Positions 1 to 11,581 of a stretch of 64,000 nucleotides of DNA are shown here, piece by piece. Position 1 is the stretch's first letter. Each line of letters opens with the position of its first letter. Location: contig OX485808.1 of assembly GCA_950295325.1 (NCBI GenBank), positions 11,904,501 through 11,968,500 of the forward strand, read 5' to 3'. Position numbers and translations under genes: made by a program. The notes beneath the pieces were generated by a model that made no database searches, had not been told where the DNA came from, and saw only the letters and a program-made list of their open reading frames with translations. The stretch is from Polytrichum commune (lineage: Eukaryota > Streptophyta > Polytrichopsida > Polytrichales > Polytrichaceae).

Positions 1-507
1 ATAGTCACGCACCTCCTATATTCCAAAAAGAAAAGAACGAACCGTATAGTAACACCCACATACCTTAAAGCCTTTGTAAATCGTAAGGGAGTTTGTGTAA
101 AGTGCCGTATACATGCTAGGCAAGATATTTGCCTGGCCTCTCTTGCATTGAAGTGCCTGGGTTGGAGTACCATGTATTTTAAGGCTCGTGATCAAATTTT
201 TTGGGGAGCCCCGCAAATAATAAGGATGGTATTGAGAGGCATGCCTGATTTATTAGAAGCAGGACGTATTCTGCTGGCAGAGAATTTTGCACAGCTGTGT
301 AGGTTATAATATTGTTGAAGTAAACTAACACGATACGGTCCCCCTCTTGAAAACCAAATATCCGTAATTCAAAGGACATTCATGCCCTGGGCTAGATCAC
401 ATCTTCATTCGGCTGGGCTTCGCCCCTCTCACGCCTTCTTCACTGCCTGGTCTTCCTGCCCGCATCTGCGTGGAAACTCCTCCTTGTTGGGAACCAATGT
501 GATAATA

Positions 508-1078
508 CAGTGTTCTCCCGTTTAAGTACACACTTTGAACCGGAGCCGTTGGTGGGCACTTAGTTGGTAGGTGCGTACTTTGCATATTTCCATTGAACCA
601 GAGGGAAATGAGCGGTTTTTAAAATATCGATGATGCAAACAACGAAGAAGATGTGTTGTTATGCTGGAGGACGTTGATGAAGTTCTCGAAACGATGCGAA
701 TCGAAGAAGAACCACCTATCGATGAGGAAATCCAGCCTAACGAGACATTTGTTGAATCTAAAAGTGCTATTGACTTCAAGGGCTTTGAAGCTCTACACAA
801 CATTGTCCTCGACATCGATGACCAATTGCTTTGTTTAAATGCTCAAATGGAAGTTGGACAAATGTATGATGATCTGCGACAATCATTTGAGACGTTTCAG
901 CGAAATGTTAGCAAATTGACATTGAATGTCAAGCGTAACAAATTCATGCATTCGCGACAAATGACTCTGCATGACATGTTCAAACAATAAAGTATGAACC
1001 CTGATTTTTGTCAAGAAATTTGTGCACTTAACCGGGATGCGTACTTAAACATGTGCGTACTTAAGCGGGAGATTATTG
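508..1078 (+). mobile_element. Nested pogo/Tigger-like element (Tc1/mariner superfamily), TA target site
   Basis: The element starts CAGTGTTCTCCCGTTTAAG and ends CTTAAGCGGGAGATTATTG, which are imperfect terminal inverted repeats. It is flanked on both sides by the dinucleotide TA (506-507 and 1079-1080). A CAG start and TA duplication are typical of pogo/Tigger elements. Comparison with the related copy at 27269-27649 shows an empty site at exactly this point: the host repeat there runs through without the 571-bp insert. At 571 bp it is far shorter than an autonomous pogo element and keeps only the end of the transposase gene. Confidence 0.75.
661..990 (+). pseudogene. C-terminal remnant of a pogo/Tigger-type transposase
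   Basis: An open frame of 109 codons lies wholly inside the nested pogo-like element. The sequence is acidic and helical at first (MLEDVDEVLETM) and finishes RQMTLHDMFKQ. The tail resembles the short conserved C-terminal peptide of Tigger/pogo/jerky-type transposases, which often ends in a TTL-x-x-FF-like motif. The helix-turn-helix DNA-binding region and the DDE catalytic core are absent, so the piece cannot be an active enzyme. Its position between matching inverted repeats supports the origin more than the weak protein similarity does. The ATG is simply the first in the frame; the ancestral frame probably entered from further 5'. Confidence 0.5.
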
Positions 1079-1313
1079 TACATGGTCAAAATTACAAATA
1101 TTCAAGTTGACATCACTTTCATTATTCCCATGTGAATTGATGGAGTTCCTTCACATGCCAAAGGAGCTTAATTGCTTAAGTGACCAGGTATTGTCACATT
1201 GGTTCCCAACGAGAAAGAGTTCCCACGCAGGTGCAACGAGGAAGACCGGGCAATGAAGGAGGCGTGGAAGGGGTGTGACCCAGCTGAATGAAGATGTGAT
1301 CTAGCCCGGGGCC

Positions 1314-2029
1314 TAGTGCTATATGTTTGTGAAGTTCTTAGTTTTAGTTTTTATATGTCAATCTTTGGAAGCTGATGGAAATGATGTAGGTAGTCCACAT
1401 CCAACATAACATTCTTTAGGTTAGGTTCCAGTGCAAATGGAATAAATTGTTGCTAATTTGGATAACTTAAGAATGATTCCGTTTGGGACGGACCTTTCAA
1501 TTGACTCTTTGTTCATGGAATAAGACTTTGTGTCAAACATAGGCAAACAATGAGGTGTCGACTAATAAGAGCTTGCCACTTGACTATGCTTGGCATTCGT
1601 TCATGCATACTCATCATCTTTGATTCTTGTAAATTTATACTTGGAGAGCGAGAGAGAGTCAGTCCTTGAACATGCTTAAGAATGCTATGGAAGAGGATTC
1701 AAGCTGTGTGCATGCAAACAATATCATCCCATGCTCTGTGACTCAAGGATCGAACATGACCCAATTGACTTTGTAGTTCCTATGTGTGAAGATGAGTTTT
1801 GAGATTTCCATTTTCTTGTCATAAATTCTATTGGAATCTCTGTGTACATAAAACATTGTTAAGCAACGAGAAGATTGTTCCATTTCACTGCCTCATATTA
1901 CAAACTGCTCTTTCTTGGTGTTAATCATTTTTTGGGTTATGTGAGTGTTATTCAATTACTTTTCTTGATTGGACACCTATATTTCATTGATGTGTGGATC
2001 AAAGCAAAAACATCATAAAGGCACATGTT
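1314..2029. other. Gene-free AT-rich spacer
   Basis: I see no coding frame, inverted repeat or recognised element in this stretch, only a short GA-rich run near 1647. Confidence 0.5.
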
Positions 2030-2160
2030 TAAAAGAGATTGGAGTACGTCTTCAAATTGTATTAACTACTCCACACTCAATAATGAACACAATTGGGAGG
2101 ACCTATGCATTCAGTTAAAGAATCAACAAATGTGCACTTTCAATCATCATAACTTAATTA
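2030..2160 (+). repeat. Fragment of dispersed repeat R1
   Basis: This carries the R1 landmarks in order: an AAAGAGATTGGAGTA block, an AACACAATTGGGAGG block and a GGACCTATG block. It is a partial copy lacking both termini. R1 is described at 58782-59109. Confidence 0.5.
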
Positions 2161-2489
2161 GAGGAGGTCCAATTTTCACAACCAAGATTTAACATAGTAT
2201 TGTGATATGCAATGGTAAGGAGTTTAGGCTTCATATATAATATGCCAACCTTAATCCGAGTTAATCCACCTTTAGATAAAGTCAGATTGACACTCAATTT
2301 ACTAACAATTGCACTTTTCAAAATTCTACCTAACAGTATGAAGCAACATGTGTTTGTTCATGTGGGCCCTGAGAATATAACCATGAGATGCCGCAACTAC
2401 TGTAGATTCAATCTATGTAGACTCCCCTACTTCTACGTAAGCCATAGTGGACTTTACATTAGATTGACCAACATTTTTATGTTCATCAA

Positions 2490-2900
2490 ATAAAAACTTC
2501 CAAGGCTTGACGAAGCTCACTTTGCAACTCCACATCTTCATATAAACCATTTTCAACGTGCAATTGCATCAACTCCGTCTCTATGTCAATATCCTTGCAC
2601 ATGTTTGAATTCTCTTCTCCAACACTAAGATTTTCCTTGTCAGCACCTTGTGCACTAGAATCATCCACCAATGTGTGATCAAAATCACACTCCTCATCCT
2701 TTTCCATGCTTCCAAATAGATGAGGCTCAATAAGTGACCCTTACCATACAAGTAGAAATGTTGTATATTTTCTAGAGGTCCTCCATACATGTACGTAACT
2801 ATGAGTTATAATTTGTGTAGCATATGCATATGCAGTACGAAAAAATTCAAATTAATACCCCTTTTGTGCACTAACATATACTCATAAGTTTTATGAAAGG
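2490..2900. repeat. Dispersed repeat also present near 19010-19210
   Basis: The run containing TACCATACAAGTA, TTTGTGTAG, CTTTTGTGCACT and a closing GTGCACCC block reappears in the same order at about 19045-19205. The two copies are diverged. The element class is unknown. Overlapping open frames here are incidental. Confidence 0.4.
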
Positions 2901-4194
2901 TGCACCCCCCTGGGCCAACGGTGCGAAAAGGCCCACATAAACTTTCTGCTTACCTCCTGCAAAAATAGGGTTTCTGCCCAAAAAACCCTATAGTGCAAAT
3001 TATAGGACCTTTGACAAATCCCTCCTAAATCATCAAAATTGGTCACTTGAGAGTCAACCATGTTGCTTCAGACACAAGACTATGTAACTATAATTGATAT
3101 ATTCAAAACACATCTTGTACAATATTGCACATTTTCCATAATCACAAAAAAAAAAAACTAAGAACATGAATACACAGTATATCTGCTGTATCAAAATGTT
3201 GGCCACTAGATGTAGGCTCATCATTCCAATTTTAGACTATTTCATTTTGAGATCACCCAAGATTCAGTACCAAATAAGATGTAATGAATTGAAATGTTTC
3301 TGAAGCTGTGTACATCAATCAGAAATACATCACCTTCCAGAGAGTTAAATGGCCAACAATGCTTGGAGGTTGGCATTAACTTTGTGCTTCCCTTCTGCAA
3401 AAATGTCGCAGTGCAAAATGGAAGATCCTTCAACAGCTACTTAGATCTCCACATCGGTCATTTGAGCTCAACCATATGCCTCAGAAAACCTGACAACTCA
3501 ACTGCAATTGATACAATCAAAAACTCATCATTTGTCCATGATACTATATTGCTCATTTTTTCATAAACACAACACTAGAATTAATGAACATCAAAACAGT
3601 CTGCAAGTATCCGGTGTACAACAAAGTGGCAATGAGTTTGATGATGCAGATTGAATATCTTTGAGAGACTAAAATTGTTCAAGGAAAATCAAAGCTGGCT
3701 ACATATTTGCATATGTTAGTACCTTATAGCACTAGGGAGAGATAGTTCTCAACCTTGAAGCACACCATTGCAAGAATACTGCAGTGTAGTGAATATAAAT
3801 ATTTCCAAGATTCAGGAACCAACAGGATGTAGGATCTGGGCAAACCAACCCACACACTTGTTCCTCGTTGGATGCCTAAACCCTTGCCTCCAAGGAACCA
3901 GTGTACAGGTTGGTTTGCCCCAGCCCAGGATGTAGTGAATACAAATGTTCTGAAGCTGTGTACCTCAACCATCCAGAGAGGCATATGGGCAACAGAGCTT
4001 GACGGTTGAAATGAGGTTTTTGCTTCACCTGCAAAAATATCTCACACTGTGAATTAGACTTTTGACAACTTCATCTCCAGGATGTAAACCCATCAGTTGT
4101 CAATAATATATTGCTCATTTATTCCATAATCACAGTAGCACCAGACCTAGGAACATTGAAGCAGTTAGATGTTGTAAATTGAATACACTCATCT

Positions 4195-4475
4195 TGATCA
4201 GACATCTATATTTGAGTGATATAAGGCAAGGCTTGGAGTAAGAACAGACCTTAAAAGACAAGTGTTAAGATGAGATTGGACTATGTGCTGATCATATAAA
4301 CACTATTCTAAGTCCAATAGTGAACACAACTGGGGCCTATGTGATCGTTTAAAGAGATTGAGAATCTTCACCTTCACCTCCTATAACGTTTGAGTGGATT
4401 AGACAATTCCATTGTCGATCCAATAGCCAGAAATCTATGTGGAGTTGGAAATGCCCACAATAGGGCCAGACCCCT
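4195..4475 (+). repeat. Dispersed repeat R1, near-complete copy
   Basis: It holds the R1 internal blocks in order: GATATAAGGCAAGG, GAGATTGGACTATGTGCT, AACACAACTGGGGCCTATG, GAGAATCTTCAC and a closing GGAGTTGGAAATGCCCACAAT followed by AGGGCC. The right terminus matches the R1 end; the left terminus is eroded. Confidence 0.6.
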
Positions 4476-4816
4476 TAGATTATGCAAGTTGAATATCCTG
4501 AACGACTCAAATGTTCAAGAATTACAGTTCTCAGCCTGCATTGCAGCAAATCTATACTTATACTTCTTTTTCGCTTTCGTGTGGATGGAGGGATTTTGAA
4601 GCAGCTGCACCAGTGTTTAAGATAGTGACTAACCTAGCATTCTGTTGCAGAAAATTAATTACCTGTCGTCCACAACACTGGGAGAAATGAAAATCCATGT
4701 ACTTATCCTTGTGACGATTTTTTCTGCAGCATCTCCATAAACTCCTCTGGATCAGCACTTTTAATTCAAAGATAAATTTTCGAATCAGCAGCAGCAGCGC
4801 CTTCGAGTCCAGAGAG

Positions 4817-5062
4817 CTAGAGATGCGATATTTCGAGGTAGCAGCGACTAGTCCTACTTGCTTCGAAAGCAGCAACACTGTAGTAAAGCAAATGAATATC
4901 CCCATGCGCAGAAACAGAAATTTTCGCAGCTCCCAAATCTGCGGTTGGAAACGACAAACGTGCATACGCAGTGTTCCCGTCAGGCCTGGGAGTTTTTTGA
5001 GCAATGGTTAGAACACTTTCTTGAAGTTTCAAGAAAATCTTGAACCGCGAAATCTGCAACAT
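4817..5062 (-). CDS. Coding-like ORF, 81 codons, function unknown
   Basis: The frame reads MLQISRFKIFLKLQESV and continues through QKTPRPDGNTAYARLSF to a stop after LEISHL. Composition and codon choice look like real plant coding sequence, unlike the surrounding AT-rich DNA. A pyrimidine-poor but usable 3' splice site (TGTTGCAG) lies just inside the 5' end, and a better one (CTTTCAG) lies near 5233. This could therefore be the last exon of a multi-exon gene. It is on the same strand as the J-domain gene and about 600 bp downstream of its stop. I recognise no domain. A second, overlapping frame (4980-5354) is a weaker alternative. Confidence 0.35.
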   Translation of the reverse strand: MLQISRFKIFLKLQESVLTIAQKTPRPDGNTAYARLSFPTADLGAAKISVSAHGDIHLLYYSVAAFEASRTSRCYLEISHL

Positions 5063-5660
5063 TCATTAGAATGATCCAAATGCTTGGATCCCGACTCCCA
5101 TCAACCATTGCCCGGGACATTCTCCGAGAGAGTTCAGATAGTTTGTTCAGTAGACAAGTAAATAAAAGAAAGTCTGCCAACATCATTTTCAAGAAAACAA
5201 GGATGAGGTTCATCAAGCTCCGCATCGACATCTGAAAGGATAGAAAGCAGATTATGTAGAAAAGAAGGAATTTTGGAGCACAAAGCTCCAAAAAACTGGT
5301 GTCATGCAACTGAAAATCAGACTTCCAATGGACGGAAGTGGCACAAAAGAACATGTACCGACGACCAAGAGAGAAAGAATATGATAAAACAGGGCGTGAT
5401 AATATCTCGCTCCCTTTGCTGTTTCCAGTGTTGATGTAGTGTTACAAAAAAATCATCAGGGCAGCTTAAGACTTCGTGCTACCAGATTGAAATGCGAGAC
5501 TTCAATTTCTAGCCCGCTTAAGAAAGAATTTGTACTCGCTGCAGGCGGCATTATAGCTCTCCCTTCAGCATTCACCTACAGTCTATCTACGTCCATAAAT
5601 GATGTTTTATATACAATTGAATATGTTACAAACTAATGAGACATGATGAAAGACGTTAAT

Positions 5661-6293
5661 CTACCAGCACTGATCAGTCTCCCAGTTTCGTCCTCTAAAA
5701 GAGAAATGGCCAGAAGACGGGTAACACTCTTCGTTAGCCGGAGTGAACCCCCAGGCGGGCGTCATTGTGACAGAGTCTCGGTTCCTGAAGTTCTCGAAGC
5801 TCGCAGATACTGACAGGGACATATCGTAAGCTGCTCTCCTTTCAGGGTCGGAGAGAGTAGCGTAGATATTGTGAACTTCAAGAAACGCAGCCGTGGCTTC
5901 TTCTCTTTGATCTGCTGGTACAACATCAGGATGCAAGCGGCGAGCTGCGCACCTATAGGCCGCTTTGATTTCCTTAGCCGTAGCGGTTCTTGAAACTCCT
6001 AAAGACTCATACAAGTCTGTTGCACATCCAGTAGAAGCAGAATAGGCTGAGCTGTCTCTTCCTGTGCGCTCTTCCGTTGCGGTGTACGCTCGGGCGCCTC
6101 CATTATAACTCCTTGACTCCTTCCAAGAAACCGAGGAGACTCCAAAACTTTGCCCGCAGAATTGGGATGCTGAGCTCTCACATGATCCTGCCAATCCAGA
6201 TGACGTTCGTAACCTCAAATTTGCTTCATTTTTAAGCGTCTGCCTCAACGGCACTGCCGCAATAGTTGCTGTAAAAAGTCCCGCTGCCGCCAT
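5661..6293 (-). CDS. J-domain (DnaJ-like) protein, probably plastid-targeted
   Basis: This single-exon gene encodes 210 residues. J-domain proteins stimulate the ATPase of Hsp70 chaperones and deliver clients to them. The J domain spans about residues 93-160 (DLYESLGVSRTATAKEIKAA onwards) and keeps the essential HPD tripeptide at about 121-123, followed by the usual helix ending LSDPERRAAYD. There is no Gly/Phe-rich region or zinc finger, so it is a type III (DnaJ C) protein, similar in size and layout to small chloroplast J proteins such as the J11/J20 group. The first 90 residues are rich in Ala, Ser, Thr and Arg, start MAAAGLFTATIAAVP and are poor in acids, as a transit peptide would be. 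I chose the ATG at 6293; the frame extends nine codons further 5' but without an earlier ATG. Targeting is inferred. Confidence 0.88.
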   Translation of the reverse strand: MAAAGLFTATIAAVPLRQTLKNEANLRLRTSSGLAGSCESSASQFCGQSFGVSSVSWKESRSYNGGARAYTATEERTGRDSSAYSASTGCATDLYESLGVSRTATAKEIKAAYRCAARRLHPDVVPADQREEATAAFLEVHNIYATLSDPERRAAYDMSLSVSASFENFRNRDSVTMTPAWGFTPANEECYPSSGHFSFRGRNWETDQCW

Positions 6294-6970
6294 AGCCACT
6301 CCAAAATGTCTCCAAATCAACTTATATTAACACTCCTCCAAACGTCACAAGAACAATCTCCTCGTCACTTTCTGCAAACTTCTCACCAATGCAATTACAA
6401 GCAGGTTGTAGAAGCACCGCGCGAGATTCTCAGAGACGGACACAGACAAATCGGCTGCCCAAAAAATAAAGGAACCTTCTCTGTCTCTCTTTCTCAGATT
6501 TGAAACCCCGACCTAAAATTGATCGTTCAGTGTATCTCAAAATCGAAAACAAAACAGAAGACAGATGGAAATTTTTTTGGAAAAGTTAGACGCAATGCAA
6601 TCCAAACTAACCCGAGCTCTAAGAATTCAAACTATCTACTAGAAGTTCTTGGAGTCCAAAGCAGAACTTGTCTCCAAATTTGAAACCAGTGGTTTGAAAT
6701 TTCTTTCTTCCAAGATTGTCTGAGAGACTCTTGAAGCTATCCACACAAGTGAAAACTTTCGAAAGATGAATGAAGAGTGGAGTGAAAGATTGCTTAAAAG
6801 ACGTAGCAAAAGTGGTTGCGAGAATTTTCTGAGTCTGGTGAGTCATCCGAACCGATTCGTTCAGGCTTGGCTTCATGCATAAGCTTAGCTGCCGAGTCAC
6901 CAAAGGAAAAGAAGCCTGCAGAAGGATTGGCAAGCTCTGCGAAGCTGACTCACCCCCATCCAATTGGATT

Positions 6971-7140
6971 AGGTGGCGGGGCCACCTGGACCAATAGAAG
7001 CCCTCCGAACTTTGCTACCTCCACGGCGATATCCTGTCGATGGTGTCGGACCTATCATGTAACAATAAAGGTATTGGCTGAGGTGGCGGGCCACCTGGAG
7101 CGGAGACACCCTCCGAGCCCTGCCACGTCGACAACCACTT
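6971..7140. repeat. Tandem repeat, 110-bp period
   Basis: Two units begin with AGGTGGCGGG, at 6971 and 7081, and share the GCCACCTGGA and CCCTCCGA blocks. A degenerate third copy starts near 8131 (AGGTGGTAGGGCCCCAC). The GC content is much higher than in the flanks. Confidence 0.6.
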
Positions 7141-7304
7141 GGGTGCCTCGCATATATCTTCTATTATAGTAAAGGCACCTATCCCTGATCACGATCCCAT
7201 TGGGAATCTATTAGAGTACCGGAATTTCGATTAGGTTGGGACTAAATTTTGATCAGGTCAGAACCAATAGTGTCAATGACACATGTCTTGTTTTTAAAAG
7301 TGTC

Positions 7305-7776
7305 AACCAATCACTTTAGAAATTCTGCCAGATTTGGAGAAGTATAAGGCAGTGCAATTTTTACGTTGTGTAGGAAGATAGAAATCAAGAGGATTGCAAC
7401 TGTTTTGGTAATTTTATTCCTTAAATTATAATTATTGTGAATTTTTGAAGCCAAAAGTTGGCATGAACATAACACCAATGTCTGATCGAAGTTGGGAATA
7501 AATTTTGATCGGGCTAGAACCAATAGTGCTATGACACATGTCATGTTTTTGAATGCTAAAGTGAGGAGGAATGAGCGGTTAAAATGAGTGGTTATGGCAA
7601 ACTCTAGACATTGGCAATATGTTCAGACCAACTTTTGGCTTCATAACTTCAATTCTTGGAATAAAATTACCGAGAAGATTGCAATCCTCTTGATTCTTTA
7701 TCTTCCTACATGGGGAAAAATTGCACCACCTTATACTTCTCCAAATTTGGCGCAAACTCTCTTAAGTGATTGGTTA
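7305..7776. repeat. Inverted repeat, arms of about 165 bp with a 147-bp spacer
   Basis: The left arm (7305-7471) runs from AACCAATCACTT to AAAGTTGGCATGAACAT. The right arm (7619-7776) is its reverse complement with scattered mismatches, including CCAACTTTTGGCTTCAT and CTTAAGTGATTGGTT. The spacer repeats the sequence that precedes the left arm: AAATTTTGATC, AACCAATAGTG and ATGACACATGTC occur at 7242-7290 and again at 7497-7547. The structure looks like a foldback element or two opposed copies of one repeat. Confidence 0.6.
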
Positions 7777-7834
7777 TGGGCGCCTCTACTATACAACAGT
7801 GGCGCCACCCCCCCCCCTCTATTATAGTGAATAA

Positions 7835-8010
7835 CGACTTTAGAACAATTAACAAATTTTGAACATGTAGTCCAATTTCTTTTTTACACACATATTTGTG
7901 GGGTCCATTTGAACATCCACACATAACCATACACCATTCAAATTTAGGTGACCGAATAAGATAAGTGGATGAATTAGACACGTTTATCTTAAAACATATT
8001 TTTGGTTTAG
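7835..8010 (-). repeat. Fragment of the R1-related repeat, minus orientation
   Basis: Blocks GAACATGTAGTCCAAT, ACACATAACCATACACCATT and CAAATTTAGGTG match the minus-oriented copies at 19255-19560, 61085-61440 and 63690-64000. A C10 tract immediately precedes it (7808-7817). Confidence 0.45.
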
Positions 8011-8815
8011 AAAAGATGTCAAATGACATTTGATGTGGCAGGGTAAGTCACAGGGATGGCTCTAATTGACATGGCACACCAATTTTGATCCCACGCTACA
8101 TCAAATGGTTAGTGTCGTTGGTATTTGCTAAGGTGGTAGGGCCCCACATGCACAATAGAAGCCTCCATCGGCTGCCATGTACAAAGTGAGGTCTATCCAT
8201 GTGATCTTTAGACGGTAGCCTTCATTGATGTTGTTGGCACACGGAAAGCGGATGTGGTTGGAGACTTGGAGTAGTGTCGGCTTCATAGTTGTTCTATTTA
8301 ATAGTGTTTTATTCCAACAAGCTTGGTTTTCCATGGAAGCATCCGTGTCCGGTGTACTTTTGGAAAGGGTACATGAAGAAGTAAGTAGATGGAGGAGAAC
8401 TAGAAGGTGAGAAGGTGTTGTGAAATTTCACTTTGTCATCCTTTCCACGATTCAAAGGTAGTGATGTTGGAAGGGGGTAGTAGATCTAGAACATTTGTAT
8501 GGGTATTGAGTGTGTGTGTGTGCATGCCAAGAAATTAATAGTGTGGGTAATTAAAATACAAAAGATTGAACATGTGTGCAAGACTCAATTCATTGGTCAA
8601 TCTTCAAGGTGTTGCGAAGCACTTGTATGTGCGGCCCTTGTGATCGACTAGGGTTTGAGCTGAGGTGTTGTAAATATTTATGTATTACATTCTTTTGTCC
8701 AAATCATGCATACGACATCAATCCCTAAAGTGTGACATAGGAGGGAGCACACGGTGAGCCATCGGATGTTGTCACCTTTGATATATTATAAATATTGTGA
8801 TGTTTATAAGATGGA

Positions 8816-9040
8816 TTTGCATACAAGTGTATCTCTCATTTATCCAACGTAGAAAATTAGACCCCTTATAGGGTTGTGGCTAATTTATCTTGAAATGATG
8901 TTGACCAAACTAGTCCGGAGTCTTTGAAGTTGATTCCGGTGTTAAATCAACTTAAAAAGTGACTTTCAAGTTTCATACTATTTTAGGACTTTATGCTGAA
9001 TGAATGAGAGATAAACTTATACGCAATAATTCTCTCTCGC
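8816..9040. mobile_element. TA-type MITE family M2, degenerate copy
   Basis: Inverted ends GCATACAAGTGTATCTCTCAT (left) and ATGAGAGATAAACTTATACG (right) enclose about 170 bp. The family is defined at 9232-9476. Confidence 0.5.
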
Positions 9041-9231
9041 CTTGCTGCAATGAAGGGTAAGAGAGGGACATCAATTGCTTCAGTCTTGATCATATGTGAA
9101 TTCCAAATTTACGGAGCATGGTTGAAAAGCACCTACTTAGCTATGGTTCCATGATCACCTTGTTAATAAGGTTAGCATTAATTCAAATGAGAATAAGACT
9201 ATGAAACTTAGCCTTTAACATGCTCGTTATA

Positions 9232-9476
9232 GGAGATAGGGGATTATCGCATACGAGCATACCTCTCATTCGTCCAACATAAAAGCTTTGAAATAGTATG
9301 CAACCTCAAGGTTATTAATTTAAGTTAATTGCACACTAGACGAAGCTTTAAAGACCCTAGACTGGTCTGGTCCAAGTCATTGGAGATGAATCGGCCACAA
9401 ACTTATAGGGAGTCAAGCTTCTATGTTGAATGGATGAGAAACACGCTCGTATGCAATAATTCTCTCTTTCCCTCCC
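9232..9476. mobile_element. TA-type MITE family M2, best copy
   Basis: The 245-bp element begins GGAGATAGGGGATTATCGCA and ends in CTCTCTTTCCCTCCC. It has inverted repeats of about 50 bp containing a block like CGAGCATACCTCTCATTCGT. A TA dinucleotide flanks it at 9230-9231 and 9477-9478. The TA site and the CTCCC-type end resemble Stowaway elements of the Tc1/mariner superfamily. It has no coding capacity. Related copies are at 8816-9040, 12594-12709, 38599-38819 and 38822-39034. Confidence 0.65.
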
Positions 9477-10072
9477 TATGTGACATGGGTAGCTCTATAA
9501 TATTCACATTGCACTTGAGACCTTGTATTTGTAAGTGAAAACTAAAGGCACTAGAAAGAGTTATGTATTCAAAGGAGGGGATCAAGGTAATCATTTTTTT
9601 TTTATTGTTACTTCGGTGTTGCTTGCATTGTATCATGTGAGCTCATGGTTGGGAGGTTAACCCCTAAAGGCATACGCATACATTTATGTCCAGGCAATCA
9701 CTATTACTAAAACATACCAACATACATGTAAATATTTCAAACATTTGATTTTGGATAAATGGACGATTGTAAATTTCTGTGAAAAATCATAACTACACAA
9801 AGATGTCATCATACAGTCATATGTATTATAAGAGGTGTTGATTTTCTTTTATAAGTTGTTGAATTGGACTACATTGATTTAAATGATTTTGAAAAGATTT
9901 TGCTTCAGCCTTTAGGGGTCAACATGTCCAACTACCGTCTTCTATTACGAGGATTACATGCTTCTTATTGTGGTTGGGTGCATTCATGAGAATGCACCCA
10001 ATTGGGCTTGTTGGAGGGAGATGAGCTTGATGGGAAGTGAATATAAGCAAATATAAAGGCAATCAACCGCTG

Positions 10073-10125
10073 AGGACCATTTCACACATGAGACTAAGAG
10101 CCCGTGACCATTTCCCTAAGAGCTT
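10073..10125. repeat. Isolated terminal fragment of a PIF-type MITE
   Basis: CCATTTCACACATGAG and AGCCCGTGACCATT match the left end of the complete element at 11582. I did not find the matching right end nearby. Confidence 0.4.
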
Positions 10126-10129
10126 ATGG

Positions 10130-11570
10130 AAAGTAATAATTTTGTCATGTTTCAACAAAATATATAAATATATATGTATGTATATATATATAGCAAAGAA
10201 GTGTTTTTTAAACAAAGCACACAAAAGTCCCATCTACCGCAACTTTATAGCAACTTGAGCAAAAAATAATTGAATTTAAAGGTGCCTAAATTTACGGGAA
10301 AATAACATTACAATAATGCAAGTGACATTCATTGGAATCCAACAAAGTAGCATCAAATCAAAGCAAAACTTGTTGCCAAGCAAAATCTTGACTTACAAGT
10401 AAAAGACAAATTTTAGGGTAAGGAATGTTGGTTAAGGGAAGTGTTTAGGGTTAATCGTAGCCACCATAGAGGAAATTGGGAAAACCATCCATGAATAGAA
10501 ATGACTTGGATGAATGTCTAATATATTTTAAATATATTTTTTATTTTGCCCAATTTTAGAATATATTTTTATGGGTTGCCTAACTTACTTTTGCACTTTA
10601 ATTAATTATTAGGCAAAAGGGTGCCCAAGCTGCTAGAGAGCTATGGTATTTCAAAGATAGTTTGTCCTGTTGTGTTACTTGGTAAGCAAGGGAAGTGGAC
10701 TTCCTTTTATTGGAAACAATATTATAGTAGAGCATCTTAAAACCACACACCGCACTCAAAACCAACAACCTACAATCTTGCACTATTATTAATCCTACAT
10801 GGGCAACTTCCATGGAAATCATACTATTTCCTAAAACACCATAATTTACAAAAAAATCTTATATTTAGGAACAAACCCTTGAATGACAAGGATTCTTGGA
10901 AATAAATAAAATAATCGATTCTTAGATTCGAAATTGCCCAAGTAAGCCAATCATACATACTTATTTAGTAGTGATTTGGTGTATGTCCACCACCTTAACA
11001 TCATGCTCCCGTGTTGGTTTTGGATCATCTATCAGTAAAACTTCAAACCCTTATAGCTTTTGCATACTAGACTCAAACACGGCAAACATCAACACTTTGG
11101 GATCTACTTCCAATTGGCAAATGAGAAACATCTAAAACTTTAACAATAGAATAACAATAGTATATCCAATCAACGCTCTTATAACCATCTTCCTCACATT
11201 CAACTGAAATCTACTCATGCTCTCCTTCCAAAACTGTGCTTTTGTCATAAGAGTGATACTTATATCATTTACGTATCCAGTCTTCTTCTTGAGACGTATT
11301 TTGTTTGTGGAGACGGTCACATCCTTGGGGAAAGGGAAAGCCTTATCCTCTCTCTGATTCATTCAATTTGAATGTTTCTTGAATGCTAATGAGTCCTATA
11401 TAGGCTATGCAACATTGATTGACCTTGTATCATTTTACACCTTTTCTTAACCCCTAAAGGCCAAGAAGGATTATTTTGTATGGGCAGTCACCTCTACCTG
11501 TCTATACCAGTGTACACATTTACGTTATACTCTTCCAAATTGAGACGCCTAGTTTGCTACATTGTTTTCT
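10130..11570. other. AT-rich spacer without supported genes
   Basis: The stretch contains a short TA-rich simple repeat near 10160-10190. The open frames present, such as those near 10600-10820 and 11130-11360, lack recognisable domains and splice context, so I do not call them. Confidence 0.45.
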
Positions 11571-11581
11571 GAACAATCTTA

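Larger units (their letters stand above)
384..1313. mobile_element. TIR transposon/MITE copy 1 (interrupted)
   Basis: The two ends are inverted repeats of about 120 bp. The left end begins GCCCTGGGCTAGATCAC and the right end finishes GTGATCTAGCCCGGGGCC. The same family occurs at 27269-27649 without the central insertion. The part unique to this family is 384-507 plus 1079-1313; the middle is a second transposon. No clear target-site duplication is visible around this copy, although the other copy has one of 7-8 bp. That length would fit a hAT-like element, but no transposase for it is present, so the superfamily is inferred. Confidence 0.8.
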
